In this document: in pieces, positions 52,945 through 61,163 of the stretch
Layout: the number at the start of each line of letters is the position of its first letter
Numbering within the stretch: the stretch's first letter is position 1
DNA from: Bin80 sp965220365
Lineage (GTDB): Bacteria; Bacteroidota; Rhodothermia; Rhodothermales; Bin80
Direction of reading: 5' to 3'
Length of the DNA stretch: 64,000 nt
Assembly (NCBI GenBank): GCA_965220365.1
Contig: OZ244823.1
Span: forward strand, 124,001-188,000
Translations under genes and position numbers: made by a program
The notes under the pieces: model-generated
Database searches by the model: none
Told to the model about the DNA's origin: nothing
What the model saw: only the letters and a program-made list of their open reading frames with translations

Positions 52945-54357
52945 CTAATCGCGTGAGTCAATACACTCCCGAAAGAGCGGATGGTTATAGATCTCGGGCG
53001 GACACTGCTTCATAAACAATTCCTTGCTCCCTGGATCCAGGTCGAAGGATGTCGTGAGTGCATCCAGGCACAGCTCTGTCTGACCGAGCAGAAATAGAAC
53101 TCCAGAATAGAAATACCAGGCCGACGAGCAGGTCGGTTGGAGTTGGATCGCGCGTTCATACGCTGTGCGAGCCGCCCCAAGATTTTTATTCACGGAGAGT
53201 GCCGACGCATACCGCATCCATACATGATGATCATCCGGCTCCAGCTCTGTCACTTTTTTGAATGAACTCAAGGCCTTTTTCGTATAACCCGCACGCATCT
53301 CAGCATCCCCCTTGCTGTGCCAGTATTCGGAGTTCCTCGGATTGAGCTCGGTCGCCCGTGTGTGCGCTTTTGCGGCCAATCGATATCTCTGTTGAACCAT
53401 ATACTCCCGTCCCAGACCATTCCAGGCTTCCGACAGGTTTGGGTCCAGTTTGGAAGCTTTTTCATAGAGCCGAATACTAGCCTCGTGATCCCCCCGCTCC
53501 GCCATGACAAGCGCCATGTTGCAGTACGCCGGCGCATCCTCCCCTTTGCGTGCGATCACCTCCCTATAACAGGTGATTGCTTCATCAAAGCGCTCAAGGA
53601 CTGAAAGAATATTCCCCCGGTTGTAGTATGCAGGAACGAAATCAGGGTCAATATCCAGTGTAAAGTCATAGCAGCGTAAAGCGTCTTCCATGCGCTCCAT
53701 TCTGGTCAATACAACTGCTTTATTGAACCATGTCTCACACGAATAGGGATCCAGATCAATCTGACGATCATACGCGTCCAGGCATGCCGGAAGATCTCCG
53801 AGAATATCGTAGCAGTACCCCAGCTCAAACCAGGCTTCGGGGTGCTCTGGATTGACCTCCGTACAGATCTCCAGCGCAGCCACCGCATCCGAAAACTTTT
53901 TCGACCGGATCATCGCATATCCGATATAGAAATGGGCATCGTCATTTAGAGGATCCTCTCGAGCCGCACTGCGAAAATGCTCCAAGGCTTCCTGATAGTG
54001 CCCCATCACATCAAGTGTGATTCCTAGATTCAGAAGAACCTCGCTATCTCCCGGGTTTAAACTAAGTGATTTTTTGAATGCCTCCTGGGCCTCCTCCGTA
54101 TCCCCTATATTGCCTAGTACAATGCCACGCCTAAGCCATGTGTACGCACAAAAAGGATGAATTACCAGAATCCTGTCTAGCACCGTGAGGGAATCCTCAA
54201 GTCGCCCGGACTCAAAATAATGCAGTGCAATATCTTCCAATGATTCCACATCAAAGTACGCCCCCGAACCGCTGTGCTCAAAGGCATGGACCAAAGCCTT
54301 CAGGTCATCTTCTTCAAACTGATCGTCATCCCCGTAACTAAAATCAGATGTACTCAT
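52945..54357 (-). CDS. Tetratricopeptide-repeat protein
   Basis: About 470 residues from ATG 54357 (MSTSDFSYGDDDQFEEDDLKAL); a TTG 24 bases upstream is an alternative. Roughly 12 TPR units run through it (…AYTWLRRGIVLGNIGDTEEAQEAFKKSLSLNPGDSEVLLNLGITLDVMGHYQEALEHFRSA…). No signal peptide and an acidic start, so cytoplasmic. TPR arrays are protein-interaction scaffolds; the partner is unknown. It sits 2 bp upstream of the VTT gene. Confidence 0.9.
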   Translation of the reverse strand: MSTSDFSYGDDDQFEEDDLKALVHAFEHSGSGAYFDVESLEDIALHYFESGRLEDSLTVLDRILVIHPFCAYTWLRRGIVLGNIGDTEEAQEAFKKSLSLNPGDSEVLLNLGITLDVMGHYQEALEHFRSAAREDPLNDDAHFYIGYAMIRSKKFSDAVAALEICTEVNPEHPEAWFELGYCYDILGDLPACLDAYDRQIDLDPYSCETWFNKAVVLTRMERMEDALRCYDFTLDIDPDFVPAYYNRGNILSVLERFDEAITCYREVIARKGEDAPAYCNMALVMAERGDHEASIRLYEKASKLDPNLSEAWNGLGREYMVQQRYRLAAKAHTRATELNPRNSEYWHSKGDAEMRAGYTKKALSSFKKVTELEPDDHHVWMRYASALSVNKNLGAARTAYERAIQLQPTCSSAWYFYSGVLFLLGQTELCLDALTTSFDLDPGSKELFMKQCPPEIYNHPLFRECIDSRD

Positions 54358-54529
54358 TGAACTAGTCTTTATGGGTCCCAAGTCTCTGCAAAGTTACGTC
54401 AATATCTTCTGAACTTCAAATCTCTGGGACGATTTAGAAGCCTGAAAATCATTTGTTCTGACAATATTCGCGATCCCAAAGCGGAACCCTCCCAAACTCC
54501 TTGTGTAGATATACCCAAACAGCGGTAAG

Positions 54530-55018
54530 TTGGCTAAACTCTCTCAAGCTCAGAAAAAGGAGGTCCGGGACCATTTCCGATCATTCCTGAAGCATCATGG
54601 TCTTCGGGAGACACGAGAACGCCTCGTTGTCCTTGATGCCATATACGATGTCAGTGGTCACATTGATGCGGACGCATTGCACCTGCGCTTGCAACAACAG
54701 AACCATTCAATCAGCCGTGCAACGGTCTATAATACACTTAACCTGCTCCTGGAGTGTGATCTTGTTGTGCGCCACCAGTTTGGGAATTCACAGGCCAAAT
54801 ACGAATCCTCTTTCCTCTTCGGACAGCATGACCATCTGATTTGCCTGGATTGCCAGAAGATCATGGAGTTCTGCGACCCACGCATCCAGAATATCCAGGA
54901 GATGGTTGCCGATGTATACGCCTTTGAGATCACACGGCATGCGCTCAACCTCTACGGTCATTGTCAGCGGCCTGACTGTGTCAACCGCGGTGCATCCCAA
55001 TCTGGGACGGCAACTTAA
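54530..55018 (+). CDS. fur: Fur-family metal-dependent transcription regulator
   Basis: 162 residues from a TTG codon at 54530; no ATG occurs before the DNA-binding domain, so TTG is the likely start. The winged helix (LRETRERLVVLDAIYDVSGHIDADALHLRLQQQNHSISRATVYNTLNLLLECDLV) and metal-binding dimer domain (HDHLICLDCQKIMEFCDPRI … HCQRPDCV, one CxxC and one C-terminal HCxxxxC) are present. Whether it senses Fe, Zn or peroxide cannot be told. It is convergent with the amidohydrolase, overlapping by 4 bp. Confidence 0.9.
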   Translation: MAKLSQAQKKEVRDHFRSFLKHHGLRETRERLVVLDAIYDVSGHIDADALHLRLQQQNHSISRATVYNTLNLLLECDLVVRHQFGNSQAKYESSFLFGQHDHLICLDCQKIMEFCDPRIQNIQEMVADVYAFEITRHALNLYGHCQRPDCVNRGASQSGTAT

Positions 55019-58000
55019 TCCCGCCACACAAATCCGTCGTCCACTTCTGGACGTTCCCAATAAAATCGATTCCGCTCCCTGGGAGAGTGCCCAATTTCAT
55101 TCATGGTCCTCGCATCATAGAGTCGGCCATTCGCCATAACGTAGGAGATATTGGTTGACTGACGCAGATCCTCAAGCGGGTTCCCGTCAATCACAACGAG
55201 ATCGGCAAGCTTCCCCACTTCAATTGAGCCCAGGTCCTGATCCAACCCCAGGTACTGTGCCCCATGCAGCGTCGCACTGCGCAGCGCCTCGTGAGAGGTC
55301 ATCCCTCCCTGCTCCAGCATCCACAGTTCCCAGTGTGCAGCTAGGCCCTGCAGCTGCCCGTGCGCTCCCACCTGTACCAAGTTCCCCTGATCAATCAGTT
55401 TCTTGGTTTGCCGTGCAACCTCAAGATAGTAGTAATCATCCTCCGCAGCCATAATTCGGCGGCGTGAGCGCGCATCCACAATGGATCGTGGTACAAACTG
55501 CAAGAGTCTCTCATCCTCCCACACATTATCCTCCTGGTACCAGTAATATTCCCCTGAAAGCCCCCCATAGTTGACCACCAGTGTAGGTGTGTATCCTATC
55601 TCTGTTGTTTCCCATAATCGAAATATATCCTGGTAGAGAGGAGCAACCGGCAGATTGTGCTCAATCCCGGTATGCCCATCCAGGAGCATCGTTACGTTGT
55701 GGTAGAACGTGGACCCACCCTCGGGCAGAACCAGAATTTCCTGTTCTCTGGCAGCCTGCAGGATCTGCTGCCGCTGTTCCCTGCGGGGTTGATTGTAGCT
55801 CTTGACAGAGAATGCCCCGACTGCCTTCATCCGCCGCAAATGAGACCTCGCATCTTCCAGGCTGTTGACTACCGCCTTGAAGTCTCCGTCCGCTCCATAG
55901 AGAATCGTCCCTGTAGAATAGATCCGGGGACCGACAATGCGACCCGAGCGCACCATCTCGCTTAACGCAAATACGGTCCCGGTATTGGCTGATGGATCAT
56001 GGGCCGTTGTCACTCCGAAGGCCAAATTGGCATAGTAGCCCCAGTTCTGCTCAGGCAGGGGGCCGCTGACAAAATGATTGGCATGGGCATGGGCATCAAT
56101 GATGCCAGGAATCATCGTCTTTCCTGTTACATCAATCACCAGCGCATCCTCCGGGATATCTACCTCCTCTCCAACGGCAACAATCTGTGCGCCGTCAACC
56201 ACAATGGTTCCCTGATCAAGAACTTCATCCCCCTTCATCGTCACGACCCTGGCCCCGGTGAATGCGATTCGTCCGGTTGGACGGTCCACCGGTGACTGCA
56301 AACCGACCGCGATTCCGACTGAATCTACGGGTGGCAGTGAATCTGGAGCCCCGCTCACAAACGAGAAACTGCCTCCCAGGCCGCGCGCGTAATACTCTGA
56401 TCCCAGAACCCAGTAAAGGTCCTGGCTGTCTGCCGACCAATGAAGACTGGTTCCTGCATCCCGGGTCACTCTGGCGACAGGAAAGGCCTTCGTGTCTTTA
56501 CTCAGTACAACCGTGGATCCCGTTTGCACATGGGGAGCAATGTACACATTGAACAGGTCGGAGAATGCAATCCAGTTTCCATCGGGACTCGGCACCACAT
56601 CCGTGACATACTTGAGTGTATAATGTGTGCGCTCCTCTGCCCCATTGAGATCTGTGCTCTGGTAGGACTTGCTTAATCCACCCCCCGACAGAAAGTACAC
56701 CCTCTCACCTGTATGATCAAAGCGGGGTTCTCTGCCACCAAGCCTGATCAGTTGCGAGTGTCCCCCTTCCGCAGGCATCCAGTACAATCCCGGATCGGTA
56801 CTGTTCAAATAACCCAGTAGGCTATTGCCCTGGCCACGACGATAGACAATTTTAGATCCATCTGGACTGTACCGGGGAGTATGGTACACTCCGGGGCGCT
56901 CGGTGAGAAGGACTGGTGTTCCCCCGTTCAGGGAGATGCGGTAAACATGCCCTAGTGCTTCATCACTCCAAGTGGTATAGACGATCGATTGACCATCCGG
57001 GCTGAAGGCGGGATCATGTTCAAAATGATCATCGTCCGTTAATCGGACTGGCGTGCCATCCGGTAAAGATTTTTTCCACAGCTGCCCCAACGCATTAAAT
57101 ACAAGCGTGCGCCGATCCGGTGATGTCACCGCTTGACGGATCATCTTCACATCAAAGGATTCCGCATCTACGGACTGAGTGTAACGAACCGTAGCGGCTA
57201 CTTGCTGCTCCACATTAGCCGTAAACGGGATCGGTGTGACCGTTTTCGATGAAATCTCAATCCGATGCAACTGTCCCTTGGCCCAGAACACAATGCTCTC
57301 TGAATCCGGTGTCCAGTCAAACCCTGGATAAACCCCAAAGATTGCCCATGCCTCCTGTTGATCATGACTGAGCCCGTCAAAGAGTGGGCGCTGAGCACCC
57401 GTATGACGGTCATAGAGGTAGAGGACGCTCTTTGAGCGCACCCGACGAACAAAGGCAATCCAACGGCCATCTGGAGACGGTTGCGCCCGCACGGCTCCAC
57501 CACTTCCGGTAATCAGATTCACAATGTGTCCATTCTGACGATCCAGCCTCCGAACGACATAAATCTGCCCGTGAGGATCCTTGTTGTACTGGAACGTATT
57601 TCCCCCGCTCACATCCTCGCTGAAATAGACATAACGCCCATCCGGGCTGACCGCAATATCATTCCCCTGATCCTGCTGATCATTTTTTCGCTTGGTGAGC
57701 TGTAGACCTTTCGTCCCACTCACATGATACATCCACACTTCCCCTGCACCCAGTGAGCGTGTACTAGTAAAATGTTTGCGCCCGAGCAGATACTGTCCAT
57801 CTGGTGTCCAGGCAGGGCCGTTCACCAGTCGAAAATCTTCGCTGGTCACCTGCTGAAAGTCGTCTCCCGCTATGGACATCGTCCATAAATTGTCTCCCCC
57901 ACCCCGGTCACTGGTAAACGCAATCCGGCTGCCATCCGGGCTGAAACGCGGCTGTATATCAAACGCGGGCCCCTGCGTGAGCACGCGAGCTTCACCCCCC

Positions 58001-58209
58001 TGAATCGGGAGTATATACAGGTCCCCCAATAGATCAAACACAATGGTCTCTCCGTCTGGACTGACATCCAGGTTCATCCAGGTGCCTTCACTAACCGTAA
58101 ACCGGACCATCTCGGACGGACCATGCATCGCCGAGATATCCCACTCTTGTGCCTGAACTGCTGACGTGTATCCGATCAGGCTAATACAGAGGCATGTCAA
58201 GATCTTCAT
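55015..58209 (-). CDS. Exported amidohydrolase with an N-terminal TolB-like beta-propeller
   Basis: 1064 residues. Sec signal (MKILTCLCISLIGYTSAVQAQ). Residues ~45-640 are PD40/WD40-like blades (SPDGETIVFDLLGDLYILP, FSPDGSRIAFTSDRGGGDNLW, SPDGRYVYFSEDVSGGN). From ~675 a metal-dependent amidohydrolase follows: VIDVTGKTMIPGIIDAHAHANH with the two metal His, HTGIEHN, and the late VGAHGQLQGLAAHWELW and GSIEVGKLADLVVIDGNPLEDL. The family is often annotated as peptidase or imidazolonepropionase-like; the substrate is unknown. It lies 19 bp downstream of fabF on the same strand. Confidence 0.88.
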   Translation of the reverse strand: MKILTCLCISLIGYTSAVQAQEWDISAMHGPSEMVRFTVSEGTWMNLDVSPDGETIVFDLLGDLYILPIQGGEARVLTQGPAFDIQPRFSPDGSRIAFTSDRGGGDNLWTMSIAGDDFQQVTSEDFRLVNGPAWTPDGQYLLGRKHFTSTRSLGAGEVWMYHVSGTKGLQLTKRKNDQQDQGNDIAVSPDGRYVYFSEDVSGGNTFQYNKDPHGQIYVVRRLDRQNGHIVNLITGSGGAVRAQPSPDGRWIAFVRRVRSKSVLYLYDRHTGAQRPLFDGLSHDQQEAWAIFGVYPGFDWTPDSESIVFWAKGQLHRIEISSKTVTPIPFTANVEQQVAATVRYTQSVDAESFDVKMIRQAVTSPDRRTLVFNALGQLWKKSLPDGTPVRLTDDDHFEHDPAFSPDGQSIVYTTWSDEALGHVYRISLNGGTPVLLTERPGVYHTPRYSPDGSKIVYRRGQGNSLLGYLNSTDPGLYWMPAEGGHSQLIRLGGREPRFDHTGERVYFLSGGGLSKSYQSTDLNGAEERTHYTLKYVTDVVPSPDGNWIAFSDLFNVYIAPHVQTGSTVVLSKDTKAFPVARVTRDAGTSLHWSADSQDLYWVLGSEYYARGLGGSFSFVSGAPDSLPPVDSVGIAVGLQSPVDRPTGRIAFTGARVVTMKGDEVLDQGTIVVDGAQIVAVGEEVDIPEDALVIDVTGKTMIPGIIDAHAHANHFVSGPLPEQNWGYYANLAFGVTTAHDPSANTGTVFALSEMVRSGRIVGPRIYSTGTILYGADGDFKAVVNSLEDARSHLRRMKAVGAFSVKSYNQPRREQRQQILQAAREQEILVLPEGGSTFYHNVTMLLDGHTGIEHNLPVAPLYQDIFRLWETTEIGYTPTLVVNYGGLSGEYYWYQEDNVWEDERLLQFVPRSIVDARSRRRIMAAEDDYYYLEVARQTKKLIDQGNLVQVGAHGQLQGLAAHWELWMLEQGGMTSHEALRSATLHGAQYLGLDQDLGSIEVGKLADLVVIDGNPLEDLRQSTNISYVMANGRLYDARTMNEIGHSPRERNRFYWERPEVDDGFVWRD

Positions 58210-58228
58210 GGACCTGCGGGAGCCGGGC

Positions 58229-59494
58229 TTAGTCCTCGAATTTACAAAACGCTACCGAGGTGTTGTGGCCACCAAAGCCAAATGCATTCGAAACCGCTAC
58301 GTTGACCGGACGCTCCTGCGGCTTGTTGAACGTGTAATTCAGATCACAGTCTGGATCCGGGTGAGCAAAATTGATGGTCGGAGGCACGCGATCATTGCGA
58401 ATAGCCTGGATGGTTGCAATGGCCTCTACCGCACCTGCCGCTCCCAGTAAATGACCGGTCATGCTCTTGGTTGAGGAGAGATTCATCTTGTAGGCATGTT
58501 CACCGAAGACATTCTTGACGGATTTTGTCTCTGCAATATCCCCCAGGGGAGTAGAAGTACCATGCATGTTGAGATAATCCACATCCTCTGGAGCCAAACG
58601 TGCGTCCGCGAGCATATTGCGCATTGCCAGCGTTGCACCACTACCCTCAGGATCGGGGGCCGTAATGTGGTTCGCATCCGCACTCATTCCGATGCCGATA
58701 ATCTCGGCATAAATTTTCGCCCCCCGAGCCTGCGCATGCTCAAGTGACTCAATGACCAGAACACCTGCCCCCTCCCCAAGCACAAACCCATCGCGTGTTT
58801 TGTCAAAAGGGCGGCTGGCAGTCGCGGGGTCATCGTTCCGGGTCGAGAGCGCCCGCAATGCATTAAAGCCTCCGATCCCTAATTCACTGACCGCTGCTTC
58901 ACTACCCCCGCACAGCGCAGCATCAATCATGCCTCGCTGCATCATCATGAAAACATCACTAATATTGTTATTCCCGGTCGCACAGGCACTGACAACACAG
59001 TAGTTCGGTCCCCGAAACTTATAACGGATCGAGATGTGACCACTCACAATATCCGGGATTAACTTGGGGATAAAGAACGGTGAAATGCGGCGTGGCCCAC
59101 TGCTTAGGTAGGCTGAGGTCTGTTCCAGGAACACCTGAATTCCACCGATCCCACTACCAATGATGACTGCAACCCGATCCCGCTCGTCTTGAGACATTCT
59201 CTCGGGCGCAAGCCCCGAGTCTTCAACGGCCTGGATCGCCGCAACCACTGCATACTGGGCAAACGGGTCTATTTTTCGTACTTCGCGCCGGCTGAAGTGG
59301 TCCATTGGATCGAATCCCTTCAATTCGCAGGCAAACTTGGTTGCGAAGCCCTCCGTGTCAAAATGAGTAATTGGTGCAGCCCCGCTCCGACCCTCCATAA
59401 GCCCATCCCAGAATTCATCCGGGGAATGCCCCAAGGGAGTCAACATCCCCATTCCCGTAACCACAACGCGGCGCGGCTTGTCTTGAATCGCCAT
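58229..59494 (-). CDS. fabF: 3-oxoacyl-[acyl-carrier-protein] synthase II
   Basis: 421 residues. Thiolase-fold condensing enzyme of fatty-acid elongation. Catalytic Cys in VVSACATGNNN, the two His in YLNMHGTSTPLGD and STKSMTGHLLGAAGAVEA, and the C-terminal NAFGFGGHN are intact. It follows acpP by 24 bp, the common acpP-fabF pair. Confidence 0.96.
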   Translation of the reverse strand: MAIQDKPRRVVVTGMGMLTPLGHSPDEFWDGLMEGRSGAAPITHFDTEGFATKFACELKGFDPMDHFSRREVRKIDPFAQYAVVAAIQAVEDSGLAPERMSQDERDRVAVIIGSGIGGIQVFLEQTSAYLSSGPRRISPFFIPKLIPDIVSGHISIRYKFRGPNYCVVSACATGNNNISDVFMMMQRGMIDAALCGGSEAAVSELGIGGFNALRALSTRNDDPATASRPFDKTRDGFVLGEGAGVLVIESLEHAQARGAKIYAEIIGIGMSADANHITAPDPEGSGATLAMRNMLADARLAPEDVDYLNMHGTSTPLGDIAETKSVKNVFGEHAYKMNLSSTKSMTGHLLGAAGAVEAIATIQAIRNDRVPPTINFAHPDPDCDLNYTFNKPQERPVNVAVSNAFGFGGHNTSVAFCKFED

Positions 59495-59518
59495 GCCTGT
59501 AGGCTTTCTATAGGAGGA

Positions 59519-59755
59519 TTATGCGCTCTTCCCCGCGAGATACTCTATTGCATCTCCAACGGTAGCAATCTTTTCAGCATCTTCATCCGGGATGCTGATG
59601 TCAAATTCTTTCTCGAATTCCATGATCAACTCAACCGTATCCAGCGAATCTGCTCCCAAATCATCAGAGAAGGAAGCCTCGGGAGTAATTCCATCCTCAG
59701 CAACGCCCAACTGGTCCACCACGATTGCCTTGACCTTTTCTGCAAGTTCTGACAT
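59519..59755 (-). CDS. acpP: Acyl carrier protein
   Basis: 78 residues, acidic, four-helix. The phosphopantetheine Ser is in DDLGADSLDTVELIMEFEKEF. It carries growing acyl chains for fatty-acid synthesis. Divergent from metK; the shared 193-bp spacer holds two hairpins. Confidence 0.97.
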   Translation of the reverse strand: MSELAEKVKAIVVDQLGVAEDGITPEASFSDDLGADSLDTVELIMEFEKEFDISIPDEDAEKIATVGDAIEYLAGKSA

Positions 59756-59785
59756 AATGATCTAAATAGTAGTTATTTGAAGAAA

Positions 59786-59808
59786 CCCGCAGCGATTTTC
59801 GGTGCGGG
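59786..59808. promoter_or_regulatory. Small hairpin in the acpP/metK divergent spacer
   Basis: CCCGCA (59786-59791) pairs with TGCGGG (59803-59808), with an inner CGA/TCG. It is 31 bases upstream of the acpP start on the acpP side. It may be part of the acpP 5' leader. No function shown. Confidence 0.4.
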
Positions 59809-59888
59809 TGCAATACAACTAAATTACGGCAAATTCATACAACTTTCGCTAAAGTCCCTAAATTTTGCCACAAATCATACCACAAACA

Positions 59889-59930
59889 GCGGGGTTGAAC
59901 CAGTAAGAATAGCTGCCGGTTCAAACCCGC
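59889..59930. promoter_or_regulatory. 13-bp-stem hairpin in the metK leader
   Basis: GCGGGGTTGAACC (59889-59901) pairs with GGTTCAAACCCGC (59918-59930) with one mismatch around a 16-base loop. It ends 18 bases before the metK ATG. There is no T tract after it. It does not look like a known SAM-binding riboswitch as far as can be judged by eye; an operator for a dimeric regulator is equally possible. Confidence 0.5.
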
Positions 59931-59948
59931 CACTCGATTATATTAGCT

Positions 59949-61148
59949 ATGTCCACCTACTTGTTTACCTCTGAGTCTGTGTCGGAGGGGCATCCCGATA
60001 AAGTTGCCGATCAGATCTCGGATGCCATTCTTGATGAATACCTGCGGCACGATCCCGAGAGCCGCGTTGCCGTTGAAACCATGGTAACCTCCGACAATGT
60101 CATCCTTGCTGGAGAAGTGCGTTCGAAGGCTGACATAAACCATGAGTCCATCGTCCGTGACGTTGTCCGCAAAATCGGCTACACCTACAGTGATCTCAAC
60201 TTTTGTGCCGATACCCTCAAGGTGGCCAACCACATTCATGAACAGAGCCGAGATATCTCCAAAGGAGTTGACGCAGACAATGACCGCGGAAAACCTCAAG
60301 GAGCCGGAGACCAGGGCATGATGTTTGGGTTTGCCTGTCGGGAATTTGTGGCTGAGCATAACGGAATCCCTGCCCTAATGCCAATGCCCCTCATGTATGC
60401 ACATGACCTAGTTCGGGAGTTGGCTAAAATCCGTAAGCATGAATCCATCATGCCCTACCTTCGGCCAGATTCCAAGAGCCAAGTCACCGTTGAATATGAT
60501 CCGACGGGGCGAGTCCCGAAAAGGATTCATACGATTGTGATTGCAACCCAACATGATGATGGCGTAGATCAGGATCAGATCAAAAGAGATATAGAAAAAC
60601 ATCTTTTGCCGCGTGTGATTGATGAGCATCTGAGGGATAAGGCCAAACTGATCGTTAACAAAACCGGCAAATTCGTCGAGGGCGGCCCGCATGCCGATGC
60701 AGGGCTGACCGGCCGTAAGATCATTGTTGACACATACGGAGGGCGCGGAGCACATGGGGGTGGAGCCTTCAGTGGAAAAGACCCTTCAAAAGTTGATCGC
60801 TCCGCTGCCTATGCTGCACGCTATGTAGCCAAAAACCTAGTGGCTGCCGATCTAGCTGATATGGTTGAGATCCAGCTTGCCTATGTCATTGGTAAAGCGG
60901 AACCCGTATCCATCTTTATTGACTCATCCGGCACGGCCAAACATGGCTTATGCGATCATCGATTGACAGACATCGTGGAAGAGACCTTCAGCCTGAAGCC
61001 CGAAGGCATTATTAAATATCTCAAACTTAAAAACCCGATCTATCAGCAGACTGCCACCTATGGCCATTTTGGGCGTGCAGACTTCCCGTGGGAACAATTA
61101 GATCATGTGGAAAAACTGCGTAAATGTGCAGGGATTCATTCTGTCTGA
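59949..61148 (+). CDS. metK: S-adenosylmethionine synthetase
   Basis: 399 residues. ATP plus methionine to SAM. The signature blocks SVSEGHPDKVADQISDAILDEYL, QGAGDQGMMFGFA, LTGRKIIVDTYGGRGAHGGGAFSGKDPSKVDRSAAYAARY and the C-terminal YGHFGR are all intact. The stop is only 15 bp before the next start, so the peptidase may be co-transcribed, an odd pairing. Confidence 0.97.
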   Translation: MSTYLFTSESVSEGHPDKVADQISDAILDEYLRHDPESRVAVETMVTSDNVILAGEVRSKADINHESIVRDVVRKIGYTYSDLNFCADTLKVANHIHEQSRDISKGVDADNDRGKPQGAGDQGMMFGFACREFVAEHNGIPALMPMPLMYAHDLVRELAKIRKHESIMPYLRPDSKSQVTVEYDPTGRVPKRIHTIVIATQHDDGVDQDQIKRDIEKHLLPRVIDEHLRDKAKLIVNKTGKFVEGGPHADAGLTGRKIIVDTYGGRGAHGGGAFSGKDPSKVDRSAAYAARYVAKNLVAADLADMVEIQLAYVIGKAEPVSIFIDSSGTAKHGLCDHRLTDIVEETFSLKPEGIIKYLKLKNPIYQQTATYGHFGRADFPWEQLDHVEKLRKCAGIHSV

Positions 61149-61163
61149 TGATCAACATTTTAC

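Noticed and set aside
59780..59948. SAM riboswitch upstream of metK
   Set aside because: The conserved cores of the SAM riboswitch classes I know were not found; only a simple hairpin is visible.
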